NCBI RefSeq assembly: GCF_900103665.1
Contig: NZ_FNGY01000002.1
Location: 372,001-436,000, forward strand
Direction: 5' to 3'
Source of the DNA: Pedobacter steynii
GTDB lineage: Bacteria > Bacteroidota > Bacteroidia > Sphingobacteriales > Sphingobacteriaceae
Length of the DNA stretch: 64,000 nucleotides
Made by a program: the position numbers and the translations under genes. The notes below the pieces were generated by a model, which saw only the letters and a list, made by a program, of their open reading frames with translations, was not told where the DNA came from and did not search any database. Position 1 is the first letter of the stretch, and each line of letters begins with the position of its first letter. Positions 43,852 to 52,113 of the stretch are shown in pieces.

Positions 43852-46068
43852 ATGGCAGTACATATTTTAGGAATCAGACATCATGGGCCGGGCTCTGCAA
43901 GCAGGGTGAAGTCCTTTTTGGAGGAGCTGAAACCTGATGTGGTATTGGTGGAAGGTCCGCCGGAAGCAGATGGGATGTTGCAATGGGTGGCGCATCAGGA
44001 ATTGATTCCTCCTGTGGCATTACTTTGTTATCAGCCAGATGATCCACAGCAGTCGGTCTTTTATCCTTTTGCAGAATTCTCTCCGGAATGGCAGGCAATT
44101 AAATACGCCAATCAGCAGCACATTCATGTGCGTTTTATGGATTTGCCTGCGGGGATTCAATCTGCTTTAAAAGCCACGCATGAGGCTCCGGCGGAAACAG
44201 CAGAAATATCCGCAAAACCTTATAAAAATCCGCTTAGTTACCTCTCTGACGCTGCCGGATTTACCGATGAGGAAACCTGGTGGGAGCATACTTTCGAATA
44301 CCGAAACAGTCATGAGGAGGTGTTTGAAGCGGTAGCAGAAGCGATGCAGGCTTTAAGGGAAACGATGCCGGAAAGAGAGAAACCTTTGGAGCAAATGCGC
44401 GAAGCGCACATGAGAAAAGTGATCAGGCAGGCAGAAAAGGAAATGTTCCATACCATCGCTGTGGTTTGCGGAGCATGGCATGTGCCTGCATTACTGGATA
44501 AAATTCCGCAAAAGCAGGACAATGAATTGCTGAAGAACCTACCTAAAGTAAAAACAGAATGCACCTGGATTCCATGGACGTTTAATCGTTTGAGTTTTTA
44601 CAGTGGTTATGGCGCAGGAATCAATTCTCCGGGTTGGTACAACCATTTGTGGCATTATCCTGAAGACGATGGCACGAGGTGGATGGCCAATGTTGCCCAG
44701 ATCTTCAGGGCGCAAAAGATGGATACTTCCGTCGCACATATCATCGAAGCCGTAAATCTGGCCAATTCCTTGGCATCTTTACGTGGATTGCCAAGAGTAG
44801 GACTGGAAGAACTGAATGAGGCTACAATCAGTGTGCTTTGTAACGGAGAAAGCATTTTGCTCAACCTGGTAAACGAAGAACTCACCGTAGGTCATGTGAT
44901 CGGATCGGTTCCTTTGGACGTTCCTAAACCCCCTTTGCAGGTGGATATTGAAAAGTTGCAAAAGAAACTGAGGCTCCCGGCAACAGCAGATTTTAAAGAT
45001 TATACCCTGGATCTCCGGAAGGAGCTGGACCTGGAAAGGAGTCTGTTTTTGCACAGGCTTATCATTCTGGGCATCCCATGGGGAACTTCACAATATGCTG
45101 CCGGTAAAGGAACTTTTAAAGAACAATGGCGCTTGCAATGGGATCCTGAATATTCAGTAGGGATTATCGAACGCGGAAATTTAGGCAATACGGTCTTAGC
45201 TGCGGCAAGTAAAAGTGTTTTGGATAAGGCAGAAGCTGCGGAGGACATCAAGGAGCTGAGTGCTTTGCTGGAACAAAGTATTCCGGCAGAACTACCCGAA
45301 GTGATAGGCCTGTTGCTGGATAAGCTGAATAACATGGCTGCGGCATCGGCCGATGTGATGGAGTTGATGGAAGTGATTCCAGGGCTGATTACCGTGGCAA
45401 GGTACGGCAATGTGCGTAAAACGGATAGTACGATCGTGCTGAGTATAATTAACAGCATGGTGACCAGGATCTGCATCAGTTTACCAAATGCCTGTGTGGC
45501 GATTGATGATGATGCTTCTTTAAAATTGCTGGAATTGTTTTTCCAGCTGAACGATGGGATCAGCCTGTTGCAGCAGGAAGATATCGGTATACAATGGGAA
45601 GCTACACTTAAGGTTATCGCGCAAAATAAGAACAGTTCAGCGGTTATTGCAGGGTACAGCACCCGATTACTCAATGATGGTAAACTGATTGAAGGAGAGG
45701 AGCTCTTACAGCTTTTCAGTTATGCGATGTCTTCAGCTACGGCACCGGTAATTGCGGCAGCATGGATAGAAGGTTTTTTAAAAGGAAGCGGCACTTTGTT
45801 GCTGTTGGATCAAAGCCTGTGGGCGGTGGTTGACAACTGGATATCGGGGCTATCGGAAGAAGCTTTTATGCAGGTCTTGCCATTGCTTAGGCGTACTTTT
45901 GCCAATTTCTCGGCTCCGGAGAGAAGAAAACTGGGCGAAAAAGTGAAGTCCGGCGGACAGGCGGGTGGATTAAACGCAATAATGGAAATGGGATTTGAAG
46001 AGCAAAGAGGGATTCTGGGCATCCCGGTAATGATGGAATTGTTTGGCTTAAAAATAAATAACAGCTAG
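43852..46068 (+). CDS. DUF5682 family protein with TraB/Tiki-like motifs
   Basis: 738-residue protein of family DUF5682. The first 215 residues carry a pattern like the TraB/PrgY-Tiki-EreA/ChaN metalloprotease-esterase superfamily: a G-x-x-H near the N-terminus (ILGIRHHGPGSA, His10/11), an acidic strand (DVVLVEGPPEAD, Glu34), a helix with REAHMRK (183-189), and a second G-x-x-H (VVCGAWHVPAL, His210). The His and Glu spacing suggests a metal site. The remaining 500 residues are mostly helical and unfamiliar. No signal peptide, so it acts in the cytoplasm. Between the MoxR gene (18 bp) and the VWA gene (4 bp). DUF membership is firm; protease-like activity is an inference. Confidence 0.86.
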   Translation: MAVHILGIRHHGPGSASRVKSFLEELKPDVVLVEGPPEADGMLQWVAHQELIPPVALLCYQPDDPQQSVFYPFAEFSPEWQAIKYANQQHIHVRFMDLPAGIQSALKATHEAPAETAEISAKPYKNPLSYLSDAAGFTDEETWWEHTFEYRNSHEEVFEAVAEAMQALRETMPEREKPLEQMREAHMRKVIRQAEKEMFHTIAVVCGAWHVPALLDKIPQKQDNELLKNLPKVKTECTWIPWTFNRLSFYSGYGAGINSPGWYNHLWHYPEDDGTRWMANVAQIFRAQKMDTSVAHIIEAVNLANSLASLRGLPRVGLEELNEATISVLCNGESILLNLVNEELTVGHVIGSVPLDVPKPPLQVDIEKLQKKLRLPATADFKDYTLDLRKELDLERSLFLHRLIILGIPWGTSQYAAGKGTFKEQWRLQWDPEYSVGIIERGNLGNTVLAAASKSVLDKAEAAEDIKELSALLEQSIPAELPEVIGLLLDKLNNMAAASADVMELMEVIPGLITVARYGNVRKTDSTIVLSIINSMVTRICISLPNACVAIDDDASLKLLELFFQLNDGISLLQQEDIGIQWEATLKVIAQNKNSSAVIAGYSTRLLNDGKLIEGEELLQLFSYAMSSATAPVIAAAWIEGFLKGSGTLLLLDQSLWAVVDNWISGLSEEAFMQVLPLLRRTFANFSAPERRKLGEKVKSGGQAGGLNAIMEMGFEEQRGILGIPVMMELFGLKINNS

Positions 46069-46072
46069 AGGA

Positions 46073-47218
46073 ATGGCAGTAGAAGAAGAACAACTCCGCA
46101 AGTGGCGGTTAATTTTGGGTTCGCATCAGCAGCAGGAAGGAACGGGAGCAACATTGAATGAGATCGATCTTCAGGTAGATCGGACACTGGAAGCACTTTA
46201 TGATAGTGAAAAAACTGGTGGACTGGGTGCTTCTTCTCCAAATGTGAGCAGATGGCTGGGCGATATCCGTACTTTCTTTCCTTCATCGGTAGTGCAGGTA
46301 ATGCAGCAGGATGCTTTAAAACGCCTCAACCTGACACAGATGCTGTTCGAAAAAGAGATGCTGGAAAACGTAGAGCCTGATGTTCATCTGGTCGCAACGC
46401 TGATGACGTTGAGCAGGGTTATTCCGGATAAGACAAAGGATACCGCCAGACAGGTGGTGAGAAAAGTGGTGGAGCAGCTGATGAAAAAGTTAGCGGAGCC
46501 AACGCGTCAGGCGATCTCGGGAAGCTTAAACAGAAGTGCCAGAAATACCAGGCCCCGTCACAATGAAATCAATTGGGGAGCTACCATCTTAAAGAACCTG
46601 AAACATTACCAGCCGGAATATAAAACGATCATCCCGGAAAACAGGGTTGGTTATGGGCATAAGCGTTCTTCGTTGAAAGATGTGGTGCTTTGCCTGGATC
46701 AGAGTGGCTCTATGGGCTCTTCGGTGGTCTATTCGGGGATTTTTGGCAGTGTAATGGCATCGATCCCGGCGATTAAGACGAAGATGGTGGTATTCGATAC
46801 GGCAGTGGCCGATTTGACAGAAGAACTGGCCGATCCGGTGGATTTACTTTTTGGAGTTCAACTGGGGGGAGGTACGGACATTAATCTGGCTTTAACTTAT
46901 TGTCAGCAGATCATTACCAAACCTGCAGATACGGTGCTGGTCCTGATTACGGACTTGTATGAAAGTGGAAATGCGAGTGAAATGCGTCTTCGGGCTACTG
47001 AACTGGTCGCCGCAGGTGTGCAATTAGTGGTTTTACTGGCCTTGAATGATGATGGTGCTCCTTCTTATGATCATCGCCATGCGCAGTTCTTAGCCAATAT
47101 TGGTGTTCCTGTTTTCGCCTGTACGCCGGATAAATTTCCGGATTTAATGGGCGCAGCCCTGACCAAACAGGATATTGGTTTATGGGCAGCTAAAGAAGAA
47201 TTGATGATAAAGAGATGA
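46073..47218 (+). CDS. VWA domain-containing protein (CoxE-like), MoxR partner
   Basis: 381-residue protein. The C-terminal von Willebrand A domain (about 200-375) has an intact MIDAS: DQSGSMGSS (Asp209, Ser211, Ser213), the Thr of LGGGTDINLAL, and Asp in VLITDLYESG. The N-terminal 190 residues are helical with a basic patch (SLNRSARNTRPRHN). CoxE-like VWA proteins bind partner proteins through a metal ion and are remodelled by MoxR ATPases. Last member of the five-gene operon. The SUKH gene starts 16 bp after its stop. Confidence 0.92.
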   Translation: MAVEEEQLRKWRLILGSHQQQEGTGATLNEIDLQVDRTLEALYDSEKTGGLGASSPNVSRWLGDIRTFFPSSVVQVMQQDALKRLNLTQMLFEKEMLENVEPDVHLVATLMTLSRVIPDKTKDTARQVVRKVVEQLMKKLAEPTRQAISGSLNRSARNTRPRHNEINWGATILKNLKHYQPEYKTIIPENRVGYGHKRSSLKDVVLCLDQSGSMGSSVVYSGIFGSVMASIPAIKTKMVVFDTAVADLTEELADPVDLLFGVQLGGGTDINLALTYCQQIITKPADTVLVLITDLYESGNASEMRLRATELVAAGVQLVVLLALNDDGAPSYDHRHAQFLANIGVPVFACTPDKFPDLMGAALTKQDIGLWAAKEELMIKR

Positions 47219-47234
47219 TAAGTAAAGGATAATA

Positions 47235-47909
47235 ATGACTAATTTACAGAAGATAAAACGACTTTATTCTTTGTCCGAAGAACAGAATTATGGTTTTTCA
47301 GATATCGAAATCGCTGAACTTGAAGTCAGGCTAAATGTGCAGCTTCCTGAAAAACTTAAAGACTATTACCTGACTTTAGGAAAGAACGAAGAGATTAACT
47401 ATGTACACAACAGGCTCCTGAAACCAGATCAGGAAATCGGTTTTTCTGATGACCGTTACCTGGTCTTTTATGAAGAAAATCAGGTTGTAGCCTATTGGGG
47501 GATTAAAGAAGCTGATTTAAAGCTTCCAGATCCTCCGGTTTGGGGAAATTACGGTACAACTGAAGATCCGGATTGGGTCATGGAAGCTAAGACAACCGAT
47601 GTTTTTTTCCTGCTTATGGCTGCTTACAACGGAACCCTGGGGGGATTGAAGTACAATGCAAATTCTTTTAGTCAAATTGATGGAACAGTTGTAGATTATA
47701 TCAAAGAAAACTGGACGAAAGTGCCGGAAATAAGTTGGGAAAAGCAAAGCGTTTATACCGACGATTTTTACGAAGTTATCAGTCTTTGCTTTGATGAACA
47801 GCAAAATTGTACAGCTTTTTTTGTAGGAACGACTGACAGGGAGCGGTTTGATAAAATGTTAGACAACCTTAATGTAGATTGGTCTTATACCTCTGATGAG
47901 GAGGACTAA
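47235..47909 (+). CDS. SMI1/KNR4 (SUKH) family protein
   Basis: 224-residue protein of the SUKH superfamily. The N-terminal core is typical: a helix and strand (FSDIEIAELEVRLNVQLPEK), the L-K-D-Y-Y-L-x-x-G motif, a later strand with YLVFYEENQVVAYWGI and an aspartate-rich acidic tail (SDEED). SUKH proteins most often act as immunity proteins against polymorphic or contact-delivered nuclease toxins. No toxin gene is visible nearby. It starts 16 bp after the VWA gene and ends 11 bp before a hairpin, so it is probably transcribed with the MoxR-VWA operon. Confidence 0.85.
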   Translation: MTNLQKIKRLYSLSEEQNYGFSDIEIAELEVRLNVQLPEKLKDYYLTLGKNEEINYVHNRLLKPDQEIGFSDDRYLVFYEENQVVAYWGIKEADLKLPDPPVWGNYGTTEDPDWVMEAKTTDVFFLLMAAYNGTLGGLKYNANSFSQIDGTVVDYIKENWTKVPEISWEKQSVYTDDFYEVISLCFDEQQNCTAFFVGTTDRERFDKMLDNLNVDWSYTSDEED

Positions 47910-47920
47910 ACGATAAAAGT

Positions 47921-47950
47921 AACGCCGTTGGGCACTTGCGCAACGGCGTT
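47921..47950. terminator. bidirectional hairpin terminator
   Basis: Perfect 10-bp stem AACGCCGTTG / CAACGGCGTT with a 10-nt loop, in the 46-bp gap between the convergent SUKH gene (plus) and lipoprotein gene (minus). T-tracts are weak, but the GC-rich stem and position support termination from both sides. Confidence 0.75.
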
Positions 47951-47955
47951 GGGAA

Positions 47956-48615
47956 TTATTTCGAATAGTTATAGCTATATTCTCTAACCGCCAGTGTATC
48001 TCTCACACCCAGCGTTGATATACCTCTAACCTCAAATTCGTTTAGCGCTGACTCCAGCCACCAACTTTCCGTTCTTGGCGTATTGTCAAATTTTCTTAAA
48101 TGACAGATATCTACCGCGCTCAGTTTAATCTCATCCTGATCACCATAAGCTACAAACTGTCTATTGTACACTGTTGTTCCATCAGTATTCGCCTGACCTA
48201 ATCCTGTGAACTTAACAAACGGGGCAGCTATGATATTGATGTCGTTTTTTGGTATGTTCATCGTGGAATTTAACGTAAATAAAAACTGGTCACCATTCTT
48301 TTTAAAGGTATAGATACGGGGTGCCATTTTAAAGGTATTTTGATCTAAAAAGAAAGCAACAGGAACTTTCTCATTGAGGGTATGACTAAGGAAAATCATT
48401 CCGGTTGATATCGTTGCTTTGGCAATAATTGCCGGGTCTGTAATTTCCCCGTCCTTTGTATAAACCCTTATTCCACCTTTAAAGGTCAGACTCTTCAATC
48501 TTAAAGCCTGCGGTTGTGGTTCTTTCTTTTCCTCGATAGGTTTGTCTTTTTTACAGGCGGTAACTCCTGTAGTAATCATCAGTGCAAGTGATAATAGTTT
48601 AATTGATTTTTTCAT
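47956..48615 (-). CDS. hypothetical lipoprotein
   Basis: 219-residue lipoprotein from the ATG at 48615 (MKKSIKLL); in-frame codons back to 48654 add 13 unlikely residues. Signal peptide ends in the lipobox GVTACKKDK, Cys at about 21. The mature part is beta-rich with short strands (LKSLTFKGGIRVY, GMIFLSHTLNEKVPVAFFLD, YTFKKNGDQFLFTLNS). No known domain recognised. A single-gene unit on the minus strand. It shares the terminator with the SUKH gene but is otherwise unrelated to it. Confidence 0.75.
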   Translation of the reverse strand: MKKSIKLLSLALMITTGVTACKKDKPIEEKKEPQPQALRLKSLTFKGGIRVYTKDGEITDPAIIAKATISTGMIFLSHTLNEKVPVAFFLDQNTFKMAPRIYTFKKNGDQFLFTLNSTMNIPKNDINIIAAPFVKFTGLGQANTDGTTVYNRQFVAYGDQDEIKLSAVDICHLRKFDNTPRTESWWLESALNEFEVRGISTLGVRDTLAVREYSYNYSK

Positions 48616-48755
48616 TATTATGATTTTATTTGTGTGTGAGGTAAATGAAGTCATTTGTATCGGAATTTAAAGGAAAATGTGTCATGTAATTACGATTTAT
48701 ATTAACTTCTTTACAATTAGTTTTCTTGAACGTGAATGAGATGGTTACTAAAACG

Positions 48756-49550
48756 TTAAAACGTTTTGACCAATCCCAGGCCAAAAGTACCTTGGCTATA
48801 GGATGGCAAAATGAGGGCGTTGTTTTTGGATTTGTTAGAGAAAATCCGCTTGATTTTGGGGTATAGCCAATATGCAGCCTGAGTAGAAAACACACCAAGA
48901 CCAGCTCCTGCGATGACATCGCTAAGCCAGTGTTTGTTATTGTACATTCTTAAATAGCCAACTGCAAAAGCGGCAGAATAACCGGAAACAGTATACCAGA
49001 CAGAGACATCGCCGTACTCTTGCCGGAGAAATTCGGCGGAAGCAAAAGCCTCTGCGGCATGACCTGAAGGAAAAGCATTGGAAGTACCATCGGGACGGGT
49101 TACATCCGTTATTCTTTTAAGACTTTGAGCAGTCGTATTCAGGATGATGTTGGAGAGCAGGTAGACACCGCTTTGATCAGCCAGGCTATTTTTTCCTTTG
49201 ATACCCAGTCCGTTTAAAGCAAAGACTGCTGCTCCGGGTGCAAATTGCAGATAGTCATCCAGCCTGAATTTGCGGTGAGGATGCTCGCTATAGAATTCAC
49301 GTTTGGCTTGTTCATCGAGCTTCGTCAGGGCATTGTTGTTCAGTTTGACAAAGCCATAGGCCAGTGCCACTGTTGGAATGATCGTTGCTGATAAAGGGAT
49401 TGTATTTTTGAAACCTTGTCCTGATAATTTTCTATGTTGGGCTAAGGTGTCTGTTTTGTTGGAAGAAAGCGGGGATACATCCTGACCAAATATAGTGGTC
49501 GTCCAGATGATCAATAGAACCGTCACTGCGTACGGGAAGTAATTTTTCAT
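48756..49550 (-). CDS. PAP2 family phosphatase
   Basis: 264-residue membrane/periplasmic phosphatase of the PAP2 superfamily. Signal peptide about 1-22. All three catalytic motifs are present: KRITDVTRP (145-153), PSGHA (161-165) and the R-x5-H-x3-D of LRMYNNKHWLSD (Arg201, His207, Asp211). Substrates in this group include phosphatidic acid and undecaprenyl pyrophosphate; lipid A dephosphorylation is also possible. Two or three hydrophobic helices flank the motifs. The DUF6660 gene lies 88 bp upstream on the same strand. Confidence 0.92.
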   Translation of the reverse strand: MKNYFPYAVTVLLIIWTTTIFGQDVSPLSSNKTDTLAQHRKLSGQGFKNTIPLSATIIPTVALAYGFVKLNNNALTKLDEQAKREFYSEHPHRKFRLDDYLQFAPGAAVFALNGLGIKGKNSLADQSGVYLLSNIILNTTAQSLKRITDVTRPDGTSNAFPSGHAAEAFASAEFLRQEYGDVSVWYTVSGYSAAFAVGYLRMYNNKHWLSDVIAGAGLGVFSTQAAYWLYPKIKRIFSNKSKNNALILPSYSQGTFGLGLVKTF

Positions 49551-49638
49551 TTGTCAATAAGTTAATGTTAAGCAATAGAATAGCTGCTCAAAACCGATGG
49601 TATGAGTTCGTGATTCACCTTGTGCGATGAAAAAAGAC

Positions 49639-49974
49639 TTAGGTTTTGAATTCGGTCTGGCTTAATTTAGGCGGTTGCCAAATGGAAAAATTTGCATGGG
49701 TAATGCTTGCTGAATAAGCAGCTGAATTTGTTTCTCGCTGTATATATGGTATACTCAAAGAGGTGACTTCATCTTTTATGATGGCCATAATACTGCAGCA
49801 GGAGCAAATACAAAAGGGAGGACAACCGTCTTTTAACGGCTCGTTCTGATCATGGATATCAGATTTGCTGATTACTGATTTTGCTGAAGATAAATTGCTC
49901 AATTGCCCGTCCTCACATGGCATGAAAGTCAGGCCAATGATAATTAACGACAATATGCAGGCTAACAGCTTCAC
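49639..49974 (-). CDS. DUF6660 family small cysteine-rich exported protein
   Basis: 111-residue protein with an N-terminal signal sequence (MKLLACILSLIIIGLTF) and the diagnostic cysteine cluster CPPFCICSCC at 51-60. This matches the Bacteroidota DUF6660 proteins usually encoded beside CusC/CusB/CusA-type heavy-metal efflux genes, where the cysteines may bind metal. Here no efflux genes are adjacent. The start is a GTG at 49974. Function unknown; metal binding is inferred from the cysteine spacing. Confidence 0.75.
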   Translation of the reverse strand: MKLLACILSLIIIGLTFMPCEDGQLSNLSSAKSVISKSDIHDQNEPLKDGCPPFCICSCCSIMAIIKDEVTSLSIPYIQRETNSAAYSASITHANFSIWQPPKLSQTEFKT

Positions 49975-50093
49975 AGGTTTTTGCTAAATATAGAAACACC
50001 ATTTTATAGATGGGGTAATCTTGCAAAAGTTTATTCTATTATAGAAAACACTTAATTAATTCTTATCATCTTATCACGTAAGGCGTCATCCAT

Positions 50094-50217
50094 ATGTTGT
50101 AGGTGATTTGTCCGTTTACCGCGAAGGGGACGGGACGGTTGCCAGAGTTGCAACGATCATATGTTGACTGCATGTATTCCGCTTAATGCGTCCGGAAAGA
50201 ATCCCAAGGGCACATAA
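50094..50217 (+). pseudogene. decayed 3' fragment of a sodium:solute symporter gene
   Basis: This stretch aligns base by base with the last ~100 bp of the intact symporter gene around 38837-38945: shared strings include CGTTTAC, GGTTGCC, GCAACGATCATAT, ATTCCG and TTAATGC. By eye about three quarters of the bases match. It has an in-frame TAG (50100-50102) and at least one single-base deletion, so it cannot be translated. Reading through the shifts gives fragments such as CPFTAKGTG, VATII and CIPLNASGK, matching CAFTAKGTG, IATII and WIPFNASRK of the intact gene. A remnant of a lost paralogue. Confidence 0.8.
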
Positions 50218-50236
50218 TCTGATCTAAGGACGATTT

Positions 50237-50277
50237 AAAATTAGTTACAGTTAAAATTAGTTGTAACTAATTTTTTA
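50237..50277 (+). terminator. AT-rich hairpin with T-run
   Basis: Perfect 13-nt arms AAAATTAGTTACA / TGTAACTAATTTT with a 12-nt loop, followed by further T residues. It lies 20 bp after the symporter relic and about 70 bp before the sigma gene. Probably the terminator that once served the relic gene and now insulates the sigma operon. Confidence 0.55.
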
Positions 50278-50345
50278 CAAATAATTGATACTTTGAATTG
50301 CTTTGTCGTAATTTAAGACTCTTCAATCTAGGGGATTAGATTTCT

Positions 50346-50897
50346 ATGAGTATTAATGAAAATAATTTGTGGTTAAGCTACAAAAATGGGAACGTTGATG
50401 CTTTATTTACGATCCATGAATTATTATATGCTGATTTATTTGAATACGGGCGAAATATAACTCTGGATCAGGAGCTTATAAAAGATACCATAAATCAGTT
50501 TTTTTTATACCTGTGGGACAAAAGAGAAAGTGTAAATGAGCCGAATAACCTAAAGAGTTATATTATTGTCTCCTTCAGGAGAAGATTACTCATGGAAATT
50601 AAGGAGAGTAAAAAGACAGATTCACTGGTAGATGGGGCCCTGTCATTATTTGTAGCTCCCTCTCCGGAAGATTTCTTAATCGCCGACCAATCAGATCTTG
50701 AGATGCGACTGAAGGTCAGAAAAGCCCTCGATAAATTGCCTAAGCGCCAGCGTGAATTAATTATATTAAAATACTACGAAGAGTTAAGCTATGAAGAAAT
50801 CGGCTTGAAAACTTCACTTAGCATCCGGACAATTTATAATAAACTTTATGAGGCGATAAAATTCCTGAAGAAGGAAGTGTTATTTATACTGTTATGA
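50346..50897 (+). CDS. RNA polymerase ECF sigma factor
   Basis: 183-residue ECF sigma factor. Region 2 is at about 20-80 (LFEYGRNITLDQELIKDTIN, FFLYLWDKRESV) and region 4 at about 120-180 (LDKLPKRQRELIILKYYEEL, then YEEIGLKTSLSIRTIYNKLY). It heads a complete sigma-FecR-SusC-SusD operon and should drive expression of the SusC/SusD pair downstream when released by its FecR partner. The FecR gene starts 96 bp after the stop. Confidence 0.92.
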   Translation: MSINENNLWLSYKNGNVDALFTIHELLYADLFEYGRNITLDQELIKDTINQFFLYLWDKRESVNEPNNLKSYIIVSFRRRLLMEIKESKKTDSLVDGALSLFVAPSPEDFLIADQSDLEMRLKVRKALDKLPKRQRELIILKYYEELSYEEIGLKTSLSIRTIYNKLYEAIKFLKKEVLFILL

Positions 50898-50993
50898 CCA
50901 TTTATTGGGGGTAACCGGGAGCCTGAAAAAGAATTTAAAAAAAAGAGGGTAAAAATGTACCTGCTTCTACTCTATGTATAAAACAGAGTATAC

Positions 50994-52064
50994 ATGGAGT
51001 TTCAGGATTATCAAATTGAAGATTTCTTAACTGATGAATCTTTTTTAAATTATTGCGCAAAAACGAATGAAAATGATGTTCTTTTTTGGCAGAATTTTAA
51101 GCGCCTGCATCAGGATAAGATCAGCATAATTGAGGAAGCTGAAAAACTATTTGAAGTTATTCGAAAGGACGTAAAGAACAGCAAACAATATAAAAGGGAA
51201 ACAGAGCAGTTCAAATTGCTGATACAGGATCATATCGCAAAAACAACACCTCGGAAACTTGGCGCTTTCCACCAAAAATATTCCTACCGTTATCCACTTT
51301 TAGTAGCAGCCAGCCTGATTCTGGTAATTGGGCTGTGGCTGTTTAATACCAGGCAAGCCAGCGAGCCGGCTGCTCAACAGCGGGTTTTGTTAAGCCAGAA
51401 AGCAAAAAAGGTAAAGGATATTTATGCTAAAAGGCAGCTGGTATTGCAGGATGGCAGCAGGGTAACGCTAAACTCAAACAGTACTTTAACGGTAGACAAA
51501 GATTTTAATGTTTCAAAAAGAATCGTTCGCTTAACCGGCGAGGCATTGTTTGAAATAGCTAAAAATCAGAATAAGCCATTTATCGTAAAATCAGGTAACA
51601 TTTCTATCACTGCTTTAGGGACTTCATTTATGGTCCGACGTTATGCGCATGAAACTAAAATCAAAGTCCTGTTACTCACAGGTAAGGTTAAGGTAGAACG
51701 GTTAGGAGCCCGGCTCAGAGGTAAAAGAAACCGTGTTTATCTGACTCCGGGTTTGCAGGTGATCATCAACAACAATGACCTGGATAATGCCTTAAAAAAG
51801 CAGGATTTTGATAAAAAACAAGTCCTGATCTGGAAGAATGATGAGCTGATTTTTGATGATACGCCTTTCGATCAGGTGATTGCGAAACTGAGTGATTGGT
51901 ATGGCGTAAACATTCAACTCGTGAATGAGCCTAAAGAAACCAAGCATTTTACCGGCGACTTTAAAAACAAAAGCCTGATTGATGTATTAGAAGTGCTTGG
52001 TTTTGCCCACCAGTTTAAATACTCCATTTATAACAATCAGATCAAGATTCAATTTAAACCATAA
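50994..52064 (+). CDS. FecR family anti-sigma factor
   Basis: 356-residue inner-membrane anti-sigma factor. Cytoplasmic sigma-binding part about 1-95, one membrane helix about 101-117 (YPLLVAASLILVIGLWLF), periplasmic FecR domain about 140-250 (LVLQDGSRVTLNSNSTLTVD, LTGEALFEIAKNQNKPFIVK, TALGTSFMVRRY) and C-terminal DUF4974 domain about 280-356 (LIFDDTPFDQVIAKLSDWYG). Its N-terminal region is unlike that of the FecR at 2422, consistent with separate sigma partners. The SusC gene starts 49 bp downstream. Confidence 0.94.
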   Translation: MEFQDYQIEDFLTDESFLNYCAKTNENDVLFWQNFKRLHQDKISIIEEAEKLFEVIRKDVKNSKQYKRETEQFKLLIQDHIAKTTPRKLGAFHQKYSYRYPLLVAASLILVIGLWLFNTRQASEPAAQQRVLLSQKAKKVKDIYAKRQLVLQDGSRVTLNSNSTLTVDKDFNVSKRIVRLTGEALFEIAKNQNKPFIVKSGNISITALGTSFMVRRYAHETKIKVLLLTGKVKVERLGARLRGKRNRVYLTPGLQVIINNNDLDNALKKQDFDKKQVLIWKNDELIFDDTPFDQVIAKLSDWYGVNIQLVNEPKETKHFTGDFKNKSLIDVLEVLGFAHQFKYSIYNNQIKIQFKP

Positions 52065-52113
52065 ACAACCTTACCAACTAAAAACTATAACCAACCTAAA
52101 TTTATCCAAAGCT

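Larger units (their letters stand above)
49975..50345. other. 371-bp gap with symporter relic and hairpin
   Basis: Between the DUF6660 gene and the ECF sigma gene. It contains a decayed fragment of a sodium:solute symporter gene (50094-50217) and an AT-rich hairpin with T-run (50237-50277), listed separately. The last 70 bp should carry the sigma gene promoter; no clear -33/-7 pair was found. Confidence 0.5.

Noticed and set aside
45000..45674. 224-residue open frame antisense to the DUF5682 gene
   Set aside because: It lies entirely inside the DUF5682 coding region in the opposite strand, has low-complexity Ser/Leu-rich composition and resembles no family; a shadow frame.
39944..47218. Cobalt or nitrate chelatase-type (CobN/S/T) or methanol-dehydrogenase operon
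   Set aside because: MoxR and VWA proteins also occur in those systems, but no CobN or dehydrogenase gene is present and SWIM, DUF5691 and DUF5682 are not members of them.
51997..52113. SusC gene start inside the fecR gene
   Set aside because: The 39 extra residues overlap the fecR coding end and carry no signal sequence; the ATG at 52114 has one.
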